A stretch of DNA of 35,798 bases, taken from positions 1 through 35,798 of the forward strand of contig JAGAHX010000079.1 in the NCBI GenBank assembly GCA_017626845.1, in the 5' to 3' direction. Each line of letters starts with the position of its first letter. Within the stretch, counting starts at the first letter, position 1. Under the pieces are notes generated by a model. That model was not told the DNA's origin. It was given only the letters and a program-made list of their open reading frames with translations, and did not search any database. Origin of the DNA: Bacillota bacterium. Its GTDB lineage: Bacteria > Bacillota > Clostridia > Peptostreptococcales > Anaerovoracaceae. Made by a program: the position numbers and the translations under genes. Shown here piece after piece: positions 1-6,631 of the stretch.

Positions 1-858
1 GATGATAACGTAGTCGCCAGTCTGAACGCCGACCTGTTCGGGTTCGATCTGCTGCGGGTGATCCATGTGTACGGGGATACCGTTGGACAGCTTGGCTTCT
101 GCGGTCATGGCAACGCCTGCGCAGGAACCGGCGGCTGCGAAGCCATAGGGGCTCTTTCTGTCAACGTCGGTGGTGATGGGGTTCATGTCCTGGGCGAACT
201 CAGCAACTTCCAGACCCATACCTTCAGCCATCATGCCGACGGATTCCGCGAAACCAACGTGACCGGACATGGTGTGGTTGGCCTTTCTCTTCTGGAACTC
301 TTCAACAGAGATGCCGATGCCCTGTGCTTCCATAACGACGGGGCCGAACGGGGACAGGGAGTTAACTCTTCTGGAGGTGATCTCTTCTACGTCGGTCAGA
401 ACGCCGGTCATAACGAGAACCAGCAGGTCCATGATATGGCCGGGGTTGACGCCGGTGCCCAGGCAGGTTACGCCGTTCTTCTTGGCGCATTCGTCCAGCT
501 TGGCAGCCAGTTCGGGGTTCTGAGCCTTCGGATAGGACATTTCCTCAGCGGAAGTGATGACGTTGATGCCCTGTTCCATAATATAAACGAGCTTGTCGTA
601 AGCGTTCTTGGTGAAGGAGTCGGTGCAGAGCAGTACGATGTCTGCAGCGCCGGGCTTGATTACGTCTTCGTAGGAGCCGATGATGACGTCCTTGCGGTCG
701 CCCTTTTCGGTCTTGATATAATCGAACATGGACTTGCCGATCTTAGCGCCTCTGCCGACTGCGCCAACGATCTCAACGCCTTCCTTCTTCAGAAGCATGT
801 CGGCCATACCGCCGCCCATAGCGCCCAGACCCCAGATAATGACTTTAACTTTTTCCAT
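1..858 (-). CDS. ord: 2,4-diaminopentanoate dehydrogenase, C-terminus cut by window edge
   Basis: Oxidatively deaminates 2,4-diaminopentanoate to 2-amino-4-oxopentanoate with NAD(P)+, a step of anaerobic ornithine fermentation in the cytoplasm. The visible 286 residues begin MEKVKVIIWGLGAMGGGMAD, an N-terminal Rossmann fold with a GxGxxG-like dinucleotide-binding loop at residues 10-15; the middle carries the dihydrodipicolinate-reductase-like sequence typical of this family (CLGTGVNPGHIMDLL). The family is about 350 residues, so roughly 60 C-terminal residues lie outside the window. The start is fixed by a GGAGG Shine-Dalgarno about 7 nt upstream. A consensus sigma-54 promoter lies about 85 bp upstream and a sigma-54 activator gene is the next gene, so expression is probably activator-dependent. 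The ornithine aminomutase and thiolase genes expected nearby are not in the window. Assignment rests on recognised family sequence and on context. Confidence 0.85.
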   Translation of the reverse strand, partial: MEKVKVIIWGLGAMGGGMADMLLKKEGVEIVGAVGRGAKIGKSMFDYIKTEKGDRKDVIIGSYEDVIKPGAADIVLLCTDSFTKNAYDKLVYIMEQGINVITSAEEMSYPKAQNPELAAKLDECAKKNGVTCLGTGVNPGHIMDLLVLVMTGVLTDVEEITSRRVNSLSPFGPVVMEAQGIGISVEEFQKRKANHTMSGHVGFAESVGMMAEGMGLEVAEFAQDMNPITTDVDRKSPYGFAAAGSCAGVAMTAEAKLSNGIPVHMDHPQQIEPEQVGVQTGDYVII

Positions 859-942
859 CTTGATTCCTCCTTAGATGTACCTAACGCACCGGAGCCTGCT
901 GCCCGGTGCAACCGTTAACGAATTTGGACACTAAATATATAA

Positions 943-959
943 TGCAAAAAGCGTGCCAA
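943..959 (-). promoter_or_regulatory. Sigma-54 (-24/-12) promoter of ord
   Basis: Read on the minus strand the site is TTGGCACGCTTTTTGCA. The invariant GG (956-957) and GC (944-945) are separated by exactly 10 nt, and the match to TGGCACG-N4-TTGCA is complete. Transcription should begin near 932, giving a leader of about 75 nt before ord. The adjacent gene for a sigma-54 activator supports the call. Confidence 0.9.
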
Positions 960-997
960 CTTATTTTTTGTGCTTTTTGTCGGTGACCCTCCCAACA

Positions 998-1019
998 TTT
1001 TGTGGGAAGGACCACAAAA
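998..1019. promoter_or_regulatory. Inverted repeat upstream of the sigma-54 promoter
   Basis: Perfect 8-bp arms TTTTGTGG (998-1005) and CCACAAAA (1012-1019) with a 6-bp spacer, centred about 76 bp upstream of the predicted ord start site. The position suits an enhancer site for the sigma-54 activator or a site for a bending protein. The A-rich right arm also supplies the T-run of the minus-strand terminator next to it, so the function is uncertain. Confidence 0.4.
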
Positions 1020-1044
1020 AAGGGCCCGCCGCGCGGGATCGGGC
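1015..1044 (-). terminator. Probable intrinsic terminator of the sigma-54 regulator gene
   Basis: On the minus strand, GCCCG (1040-1044) pairs with CGGGC (1024-1028), the loop contains the self-complementary CCGCGCGG, and CCTTTTTT follows. It lies between the regulator and the ord promoter, so it should isolate ord from read-through. Confidence 0.6.
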
Positions 1045-1064
1045 TGGATTTTAGCAAAATTAAA

Positions 1065-1099
1065 GCAAAAAGATTTGCAGTAAATGCAAATCTTTTTGC
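1065..1099. promoter_or_regulatory. 35-bp perfect dyad, candidate enhancer (UAS) for the sigma-54 activator
   Basis: Arms GCAAAAAGATTTGCA (1065-1079) and TGCAAATCTTTTTGC (1085-1099) are perfectly complementary over 15 bp around a 5-bp spacer. The centre is about 150 bp upstream of the predicted ord start site, a usual distance for a sigma-54 enhancer. A similar 15-5-15 element lies at 2527-2561, in the leader of the regulator itself. It could instead act as a weak hairpin terminator 26 nt after the regulator stop codon, but it is A/T-rich and has no uninterrupted T-run. Confidence 0.55.
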
Positions 1100-1124
1100 G
1101 CTATTTATGCAATTTTTTGTGTTT

Positions 1125-2510
1125 TTACTTGTATTTTCGGATCTTGTGCTGCAGTGTCTGCCGTTTAATTTTTAAACTTTCCGCCGCTTTCGTAATGTTT
1201 CCGCCGGAAGATACTAAGGCATTTTCGATCATTTCCCGTTCGATTTTCGCCAAATACTCATCCAGACCGCCATCTCCCAGGTTGTAGACGTCCTGGGCAG
1301 GAAGACTTTTTCTTCTGTTGATGACGAGGTCGTCTTCCCCTACCACGTGTTCGTTGGGCTCAAACATGGACAGGGCGCTCATGATGATGTTCTCCAGCTC
1401 CCGCACGTTGCCCGGATAGTCGTAGGAGAGCAGCTTCTCCTTGGCCTTTTCCGAGAAAAGCCAGGCCTGCCGGCCGTACTTTTCGTTGTATTTCTCCAGG
1501 AATTTTTCCGCCAGCAGCACGATATCGTCCTTGCGCTCGCGAAGAGGCGGAATGTCGATGCGGATAACGGCGATGCGGTAGAACAGGTCGCGGCGGATGA
1601 GCCCTTTTCGCAGCAATTCCTCGGGGTCCTCGTTGATCGTGGCGATGATGCGCACGTCCACGGGGATGTCCTTGGTGCCGCCCACCCGGCGGATGTATCC
1701 TTCCTGCAGCACGCGCAGCAGCTTTGCCTGCAGCTCCAGGGGCATGGAGTTGAGCTCATCCAGCAGCAGCGTGCCGCCGTCCGCCTGTTCGAACAGGCCA
1801 GGCCGGTCCACGGCGCCGGTAAAGCCGCCTTTGGACGTGCCGAACAGCAGGCCTTCCAGCAGGTTTTCGGGCACGGCGGCGCAGTTCTGGGCCAGGAAAG
1901 GCGCGGAGGCGCGGTCCGATCCGAAGTGGATGCTCTGGGCGATCAGCTCCTTGCCGGTGCCGGTCTCGCCGTAGATGATGCAGCTGGCGGGAGCTCTGGC
2001 CGCCTTCTTCGCCAGTTCGACAGTCTTTAAAAACTGCGCATTCTGGCCGTAAAGGTCGGAAAAACTGTAGTGCCGGATCCGCTTGTCCCGCGCTTTTCTC
2101 GGCGTATCGATCTCCTTGCGCAGTTCGATGATGGTGGAGGTCATCTGCTGGATGTCGGTGATGTTCTTCGCGATCTCCACGGCGGCGATCACTTCATTGT
2201 CCACGACGACAGGTACCGTGGTGTTCATCGTGGTGATCTGCTTGCCGTCCTTATTTAAATAGGTCTGTTCCTTTTTCCAGGTGCTTTTTCCGGTCTGCAG
2301 CGCCTGCAGCAGCGTGGAGTTCTCCGGGGTCAGGCCCTTGAAGACCTCAGAAAAGGGCTTGCGGAGCACGTCCCGGGTCTCCATTTTCTCCAGTTGGGCC
2401 ATGGCGCGGTTGTAGACGACGCTGCGGCCTTCCGGGTCCACGATGTGGACGCCCTCGTCCATCAATTGCAGCACGCTTTGGATGCAGGTAATGTAATCTC
2501 GGTTTTTCAT
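1125..2510 (-). CDS. Sigma-54-dependent transcriptional activator (PAS, AAA+, Fis HTH)
   Basis: Enhancer-binding protein that remodels the sigma-54 RNA polymerase complex by ATP hydrolysis; the likely target is the adjacent ord promoter. Order of domains in 461 residues: PAS sensor about 10-125, AAA+ domain about 150-385 with Walker A GETGTGKE (181-188), the sigma-54 contact loop GGFTGA (228-233), Walker B LLLDE (248-252) and arginine-finger region RRDLFYRI, then a Fis-type helix-turn-helix at about 435-461 (GGNITKAAESLKIKRQTLQ). There is no receiver domain, so PAS ligand sensing rather than phosphorylation is expected, as in RocR-like activators. The contact loop departs from the usual GAFTGA by Ala to Gly. 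AGAGGT precedes the start codon. A sigma-A promoter overlaps that of the divergent arsR gene, and a 35-bp dyad in the leader suggests autoregulation. The inducer is unknown; ornithine or a derivative is an inference from context. Confidence 0.88.
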   Translation of the reverse strand: MKNRDYITCIQSVLQLMDEGVHIVDPEGRSVVYNRAMAQLEKMETRDVLRKPFSEVFKGLTPENSTLLQALQTGKSTWKKEQTYLNKDGKQITTMNTTVPVVVDNEVIAAVEIAKNITDIQQMTSTIIELRKEIDTPRKARDKRIRHYSFSDLYGQNAQFLKTVELAKKAARAPASCIIYGETGTGKELIAQSIHFGSDRASAPFLAQNCAAVPENLLEGLLFGTSKGGFTGAVDRPGLFEQADGGTLLLDELNSMPLELQAKLLRVLQEGYIRRVGGTKDIPVDVRIIATINEDPEELLRKGLIRRDLFYRIAVIRIDIPPLRERKDDIVLLAEKFLEKYNEKYGRQAWLFSEKAKEKLLSYDYPGNVRELENIIMSALSMFEPNEHVVGEDDLVINRRKSLPAQDVYNLGDGGLDEYLAKIEREMIENALVSSGGNITKAAESLKIKRQTLQHKIRKYK

Positions 2511-2526
2511 GGGGTGACCTCTGAGA

Positions 2527-2561
2527 GCAAATTTTTGTGCATTGAGTGCAAATATTTTTGC
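2527..2561. promoter_or_regulatory. Second 35-bp 15-5-15 dyad, in the leader of the sigma-54 regulator
   Basis: Arms GCAAATTTTTGTGCA (2527-2541) and TGCAAATATTTTTGC (2547-2561) flank a 5-bp spacer. The right arm matches the right arm of the 1065-1099 element in 14 of 15 bases; the outer GCAAA and inner TGCA of the left arm are also kept. It begins just downstream of the predicted start site (about 2563), where a bound protein would block transcription, so autorepression is the simplest reading. Confidence 0.5.
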
Positions 2562-2569
2562 GGCAATTT

Positions 2570-2598
2570 ATTATAGCAGTTATTTCGTTGTTTTACAA
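2570..2598 (-). promoter_or_regulatory. Sigma-A promoter of the sigma-54 regulator gene
   Basis: On the minus strand, -35 TTGTAA (2593-2598), 17-bp spacer and -10 TATAAT (2570-2575) preceded by TGC, an extended -10. The -35 box coincides with that of the divergent arsR promoter. Confidence 0.65.
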
Positions 2599-2619
2599 AC
2601 CATCCTTTTATGGTATACT
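2592..2619 (+). promoter_or_regulatory. Sigma-A promoter of the arsR-type gene
   Basis: -35 TTTACA (2592-2597), 16-bp spacer, -10 TATACT (2614-2619) preceded by TGG (extended -10). It shares its -35 bases with the divergent regulator promoter, so the two promoters probably compete for RNA polymerase. Confidence 0.65.
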
Positions 2620-2651
2620 TGCCCGGAGACTAATTAGAAAAGAGAGTTTTT

Positions 2652-2972
2652 ATGAGAATAAGAAAAGAAACCGACATTTTAGACCGCGAGGAGATCGACC
2701 TGATCGCGGAATGCTCCGACGCGCTGGCGCATCCCGCCCGGGTGGAGATCTTCCGCTTTATCTATAAGGCCAACATGGACCGCAAAACGGTCTGCAACAA
2801 AGACGTGGTGGAAGCCTTCGACTACGCGCAGGCCACCGTCTCGCAGCACCTCTCCAAGCTCGTGGGCTGCGGCCTGGTGGACTACCAGAAAGAGAGCAAC
2901 CGGGCCTACTACTTCGTAAGCCTCGGGGTCCTGGCCAAATATCTGGCAGCGGTAAAAAAACTGAATGAATAG
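2652..2972 (+). CDS. ArsR-family winged-helix repressor
   Basis: Small DNA-binding repressor of 106 residues. The segment from about 24 to 85 (ALAHPARVEIFRFI, then ATVSQHLSKLVGCGLVDYQK, then YYFVS) is the ArsR winged helix, with recognition helix QATVSQHLSKL and a beta-wing after it. I do not see the ELCV[C/G]DL metal-binding motif of classical ArsR/SmtB, so the effector may not be a metal. It is transcribed divergently from the sigma-54 activator from an overlapping promoter, and a strong terminator follows directly, so it is monocistronic. The target may be the shared intergenic region, which is inference. Start chosen at the ATG preceded by AAGAGAG; an upstream open frame in another phase has no support. 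Confidence 0.8.
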   Translation: MRIRKETDILDREEIDLIAECSDALAHPARVEIFRFIYKANMDRKTVCNKDVVEAFDYAQATVSQHLSKLVGCGLVDYQKESNRAYYFVSLGVLAKYLAAVKKLNE

Positions 2973-2973
2973 C

Positions 2974-3005
2974 AAAAGGCGCCTCAGCCGGGGCGCCTTT
3001 TCTTT
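2974..3005. terminator. Bidirectional intrinsic terminator between arsR and phzF-like genes
   Basis: Perfect arms AAAAGGCGCC (2974-2983) and GGCGCCTTTT (2992-3001) with an 8-nt loop. T-rich tracts follow on both strands, as expected between convergent genes. Confidence 0.9.
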
Positions 3006-3017
3006 TGCATTGCCTTT

Positions 3018-3902
3018 CTAATCCGGATCGAGTTCCAGATGTTCCACTTCCACCGCCGTGCCGAAGATCTTCGGCGGCAGCGAAGGGTCTGCCTCGACGA
3101 AAGTCTCTACGATGGCCTGCGTGCCGATCTCCAGGCCCTGCTCCATGCGCACGAGGTAGGCTTTGGCCGGGTCATCGGCGATGTAGCGTTTATAATACGC
3201 CCCGGTGACCCCGGAAGCCGTTCCCGTGACCGGATCTTCGCCGATCCCGGTAAAGGGCGAGGAGAAGTGCCGGGCGTGGATCTGCACGCCTTCCAGCACG
3301 CCGCCCAAGCAGAAGGGGTGGATCGATGCGCCGGGCTCTTCCGTCAGGATGGATGGAAAGCGGTCCGTGTCGCGCTTCATCCGAGAAAAAGCCTCCAGCG
3401 TCTTGATGGGAAACATCAGCGTCCAAAGTCCCGTATAGCCGTAAACGATGGGAAACCGGGGGTCGATGTCTTCCTCCGTAAGGCCGATGGCTTCCGCCAG
3501 ATCCGCCTTTGACCCGCCGAACGCCTTCTCCTGGTACGGCACCTGGGTCATGCCGATCTGCGTGCGCCCATCTTTTTGCGTTACGTCGATGGGAAGCAGG
3601 CCGGACTTGGTCTCCACGAAAACCGTTCCGTCTCCAATCTTGCCCAACTTCCGCAGCAGCCACATCGAACCTACCGTGGCGTGGCCGCACATCGGTACTT
3701 CTTTCCCGGGCGTAAAATAGCGCAGCTGTAGATCCGCCTTCGCCGAAGGCAGCACGAATGCCGTCTCGCTGTAGCCGGCCCAAGCCGCGATCTTCTGCAT
3801 CTGCTCGTCGCTCAACCCCCGCGCATCGGGAACGACCCCGGCAGGGTTGCCCTTGCCCGGCTCTGTGGTAAACGCGTCGCAGCGGTAGAAATCGGTCTTC
3901 AT
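3018..3902 (-). CDS. PhzF-family isomerase/epimerase-like protein
   Basis: Protein of 294 residues with the two-lobed diaminopimelate-epimerase-like fold of the PhzF family. The N-terminal sequence FYRCDAFTTEPGKGNPAGVV, the SETAFV motif with the putative catalytic acid Glu46, the FTPGKEVPMCGHATVGS segment and the C-terminal GEDPVTGTASG motif are family hallmarks. The true substrate cannot be given: members outside phenazine operons are mostly uncharacterised, and no phenazine genes are present. An AGGAGG Shine-Dalgarno precedes the ATG. It begins 9 nt after the rlmH stop codon on the same strand, so the two are probably co-transcribed, and transcription ends at the terminator at 2974-3005. 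Confidence 0.85.
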   Translation of the reverse strand: MKTDFYRCDAFTTEPGKGNPAGVVPDARGLSDEQMQKIAAWAGYSETAFVLPSAKADLQLRYFTPGKEVPMCGHATVGSMWLLRKLGKIGDGTVFVETKSGLLPIDVTQKDGRTQIGMTQVPYQEKAFGGSKADLAEAIGLTEEDIDPRFPIVYGYTGLWTLMFPIKTLEAFSRMKRDTDRFPSILTEEPGASIHPFCLGGVLEGVQIHARHFSSPFTGIGEDPVTGTASGVTGAYYKRYIADDPAKAYLVRMEQGLEIGTQAIVETFVEADPSLPPKIFGTAVEVEHLELDPD

Positions 3903-3911
3903 AGTTGCCTC

Positions 3912-4403
3912 CTATTTATGGTACTTTTCTCCTGCATTGATCTTAAACGCCCGGTAGACCTGCTCCAGGAGCATCACCCGGAACAGCTGGTGCGGAAAGG
4001 TCATGGACGAAAAGGACAGCAGGTCGTCCGCGCTCTTGCGCACCTCGTCCGACAGGCCCAGTGAGCCTCCGATGATAAAGGCCACCCGGCTCTTGCCGTT
4101 GAGGCCGATCCAGGTCAGCTTCTCCGCAAAGCCTTCGGAACTGAGTGTCTTTCCTCTCGGATCCAGCGCAAACACGTAGGTCTGCTGCCGCCCCAGTCCC
4201 TCGATCTTTGCAAGGATGCTCTTTCCTTCCGCCTCCTTCACCGCCTCTTCCTGAGCGGGCGAAGCGTTGTCCGCCAGCCGGCTTTCCGGCAGCTCCCAGA
4301 TGTTTACCTTGCCGAAACGGCTCAGTCTCTTTTCGTATTCCTTGACCGCTTCCGTCCAGTATTTCTCTTTCAGTTTTCCAATACAAATAACGTCGATATT
4401 CAT
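3912..4403 (-). CDS. rlmH: 23S rRNA pseudouridine1915 N3-methyltransferase RlmH
   Basis: SPOUT-class methyltransferase that uses S-adenosylmethionine to methylate pseudouridine 1915 in helix 69 of 23S rRNA. The 163-residue length matches the family (about 155-160). Visible marks are the N-terminal MNIDVICIGKLKEKYWTEAV, the SAM-binding knot sequence FIIGGSLGLSDEV and the C-terminal PHQLFRVMLLEQVYRAFKI ending in GEKYHK. The gene lies downstream of walJ and htrA, a common Bacillota arrangement. No Shine-Dalgarno precedes the start; an extended -10 box lies 6 nt before the ATG, so the transcript may begin at the start codon. The htrA terminator also lies just upstream, so rlmH probably has its own promoter. 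It is probably co-transcribed with the phzF-like gene. Confidence 0.95.
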   Translation of the reverse strand: MNIDVICIGKLKEKYWTEAVKEYEKRLSRFGKVNIWELPESRLADNASPAQEEAVKEAEGKSILAKIEGLGRQQTYVFALDPRGKTLSSEGFAEKLTWIGLNGKSRVAFIIGGSLGLSDEVRKSADDLLSFSSMTFPHQLFRVMLLEQVYRAFKINAGEKYHK

Positions 4404-4409
4404 AGGAAA

Positions 4410-4418
4410 AGTATAGCA
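4410..4418 (-). promoter_or_regulatory. Extended -10 promoter of rlmH, candidate leaderless start
   Basis: On the minus strand, TGC-TATACT (4410-4418) is followed by 6 nt and then the rlmH ATG at 4403, which is where transcription would be expected to start. No clear -35 box is seen, as is usual for extended -10 promoters. It overlaps the T-tract end of the htrA terminator. Confidence 0.55.
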
Positions 4419-4419
4419 T

Positions 4420-4445
4420 AAAAAAGACCGGACAAATCTGTCCGG
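4420..4445 (-). terminator. Intrinsic terminator of the yycH-yycI-walJ-htrA operon
   Basis: On the minus strand CCGGACA (4439-4445) pairs with TGTCCGG (4428-4434) around a 4-nt loop and is followed by TCTTTTTT. It starts 17 nt after the htrA stop codon. Confidence 0.9.
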
Positions 4446-4461
4446 CCTCTGATTCGATATC

Positions 4462-5712
4462 CTAGTTATTCTCCGTCTCGTCGAAGATCGCGACGCCGCC
4501 CAGTTCGACCTCGAACTCCTGCTCCGTCTTGTCTCTCATGACTGTGAGGGTCACCGTATCGCCGATCGCAAACTTTACCAGCTCCTGATTCAGCTTGTTC
4601 ATGGTGCCCACCTCGACGCCGTTCACCTTCAGGATGACGTCGCCCTGCTGCAGGCCTGCCGCCGCCGCGCCGCCGTTTGCGGAAACGCTGGCCACGTAGA
4701 TGCCCTTATCCGTGCCGAACTGTTCCTTCAGCGCGTCGGAGCTGTACTGCTGCTGTTCCTGCAGGGAGATGCCGGAAATGCCGATGTACGGTCTCTCGTA
4801 ATTGCCGCTGGCCTTCACCTGCTCCACGATGGGCTTTGCCACGTTGATGGGAATGGCGAATCCCATGCCCTCGCCGCTGGAAGCCTTCGCGGTATTGATG
4901 CCGATCACCTGGCCCTTGCTGTTGAACAGGGGGCCGCCGCTGTTGCCGCTGTTGATCGTCGCATCGGTCTGCATCAGGCCTTCCATGGTCGTGGTCTTGC
5001 TGCCGTCGGAGACCTGGATGCTCCGGTTGAGGCCGGAGATGATGCCCTGGGACATGGAACGTTCGAATTCCAGGCCCAGCGGGTTGCCAATCGCCGCTGC
5101 ATAAGCGCCGATGTTTACGGTGTCGGAGTCGCCCAGATCCGCCGCGACCAGATCGCCGGTATCCTCGATCTTGATGACCGCCAGATCCAGCGTGGAATCG
5201 TTCCACAGCACGGTGCCTTCCACGTCGGAGCCGTCGTACAGGCTTACGGTAACGGATTTGGTGTCGCCGTCGTTGACGACGTGCGAATTGGTGAGGATGT
5301 AGCCGGCCTCATCGACGATGACCCCGGTACCGACCATGGTGGTATCGTAGGTGCCGCCGTTTCCGCCGCCCCAGCCCCAGAATCCGCCGAAGCCGCCGAA
5401 GCCGCTGTAGCTCTGGGTGGCAACGGTGGAGATGCCAACGACGGAGGGCATCGCCTTCGCCGCGATGGCTTCCGCGATGGTCATGTCGTCCGAGATGTTG
5501 ATGCTGATGGCGTCAGCCGCTGTCGTGCCCGGATCGATGGTAACGGTGCCTTCCGTGCTGTCCGCTTCCGAGGTCCTGCCGCTGCCGGCAGCCGCTTCGA
5601 GCCAGCCCTTATCCACCGCGAAGTTGTAGGCGTAGGCTCCCCCGAACCCGCAGCCGAACGCGATCGCCGCGACCAAAAGGATCGCGACCAGTTGTCCAAT
5701 TCCCTTTTTCAT
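4462..5712 (-). CDS. htrA: HtrA/DegP-type membrane-anchored serine protease
   Basis: Surface quality-control protease of family S1C, 416 residues. Residues 1-30 form a short cytoplasmic start and one membrane anchor (LVAILLVAAIAFGCGFGGAY). The trypsin-like domain carries the catalytic triad His144 (TNSHVV), Asp176 (STLDLAVI) and Ser258 (NSGNSGGPL); one PDZ domain occupies about 310-405. A glycine/tryptophan-rich segment at 104-120 (FGGFGGFWGWGGGNGG) lies at the start of the protease domain. The AAGGGA Shine-Dalgarno supports this start. It is the last gene of the yycH-yycI-walJ-htrA series, matching the Wal operon of B. subtilis, where a protease also follows walJ. I infer a role in cell-envelope stress. 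Confidence 0.93.
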   Translation of the reverse strand: MKKGIGQLVAILLVAAIAFGCGFGGAYAYNFAVDKGWLEAAAGSGRTSEADSTEGTVTIDPGTTAADAISINISDDMTIAEAIAAKAMPSVVGISTVATQSYSGFGGFGGFWGWGGGNGGTYDTTMVGTGVIVDEAGYILTNSHVVNDGDTKSVTVSLYDGSDVEGTVLWNDSTLDLAVIKIEDTGDLVAADLGDSDTVNIGAYAAAIGNPLGLEFERSMSQGIISGLNRSIQVSDGSKTTTMEGLMQTDATINSGNSGGPLFNSKGQVIGINTAKASSGEGMGFAIPINVAKPIVEQVKASGNYERPYIGISGISLQEQQQYSSDALKEQFGTDKGIYVASVSANGGAAAAGLQQGDVILKVNGVEVGTMNKLNQELVKFAIGDTVTLTVMRDKTEQEFEVELGGVAIFDETENN

Positions 5713-5743
5713 GTTAGATCCCTTCCTTTTCGTTTTGTTTTGT

Positions 5744-6550
5744 CTAGATCGTATAGACCGGACTCTGCTGCGTTCTGGGCAGCACCCGGATCTTCAGGCC
5801 GGAGCGGAGCAGGCCCCGCTCCTCCAGAATGTTGTTGACCGTCGTGAGCGCCATTTCGGGAAAATTGTTCTCCTGGCTGAGGTGAGCCAGCAGCACGGTC
5901 CGGGGCCGCTCCGCCCATTCCGTGTCCCGTTCTTCCTCCAGCGCCAGCGCCAGCGCTTTCGCCGCCGCCTCGTTGGATAAGTGGCCTTCCTCTCCCAGGA
6001 TCCTCTGCTTGAGGAACCAGGGATACCGGCCCATGCGCAGGATGCTCTCGTCGTGGTTGCTTTCCAGCACCAGGATGTCCGCGTCCCGGATCTGTTCGTA
6101 GATGCGGGGGGTCACGATGCCGGTGTCCGTCACGATGGAGACCTGTTTGCCCTCCCTGCGGAAGGTGAACCCCACAGGGTCCGCCGTGTCGTGGGAGACC
6201 GGAAAGGTCTGCACCTGCAGTTCGCCCAGTTCGAAGCCGTCTCCCGTCTCAAAGAGCCTTACGCGCCCCCCGGGAAGATCGCCGCAGGCGTCCGCCGCTG
6301 TGGCTTCGTTGGTGAAAATGCAGGCATCCGTCGTCTTGAGGACAGCCGCCAGGCCTTTCGTATGGTCGCTGTGGCTGTGGGTGAGGAGGATGGCCGACAG
6401 CCGGGAGGGTTCGAGCCCTATGGCCGAAAGTCTTTCCCGGATCTGTTTGCCGGAGATCCCCGCGTCCACGAGAACGAAGGTGTCCCCGCCCCGGACGACG
6501 TAACAGTTTCCGCTGCTCCCGCTTGCCAGGGAGCATATGGCTAAATTCAT
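5744..6550 (-). CDS. walJ: WalJ/YycJ metallo-beta-lactamase-fold protein
   Basis: Cytoplasmic metallo-hydrolase of 268 residues, the usual YycJ length. The metal ligands are visible in THSHSDH (His58, His60, Asp62, His63), then SHDTAD (about 134), the TDTG motif and the late HLSQENN motif; the N-terminus LASGSSGNCYVV is characteristic of YycJ. In B. subtilis walJ is the fifth gene of the walRKHIJ operon and influences DNA replication and cell-wall control, but its substrate is not settled. Here it sits between yycI and htrA with 81 nt to yycI. An AGGAGT Shine-Dalgarno lies 13 nt before the ATG, longer than usual. No WalR or WalK gene is in the window. Confidence 0.9.
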   Translation of the reverse strand: MNLAICSLASGSSGNCYVVRGGDTFVLVDAGISGKQIRERLSAIGLEPSRLSAILLTHSHSDHTKGLAAVLKTTDACIFTNEATAADACGDLPGGRVRLFETGDGFELGELQVQTFPVSHDTADPVGFTFRREGKQVSIVTDTGIVTPRIYEQIRDADILVLESNHDESILRMGRYPWFLKQRILGEEGHLSNEAAAKALALALEEERDTEWAERPRTVLLAHLSQENNFPEMALTTVNNILEERGLLRSGLKIRVLPRTQQSPVYTI

Positions 6551-6631
6551 TCTTTCTGATTACTCCTGGATAATAGTTCGGAAATGTGACGATATTGTGT
6601 CGATTCCCGCACGAAAATTTGTAAATTCTGT

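Noticed and set aside
58-918. Plus-strand open frame of 286 codons
   Set aside because: Antisense shadow of ord; it runs through the ord Shine-Dalgarno, has none of its own, and its protein is low-complexity without recognisable domains.
1065-1099. Simple terminator of the sigma-54 regulator
   Set aside because: A/T-rich stem without a continuous T-run; a better G/C-rich hairpin with T6 follows at 1015-1044, and a matching element at 2527-2561 is not at a gene end.
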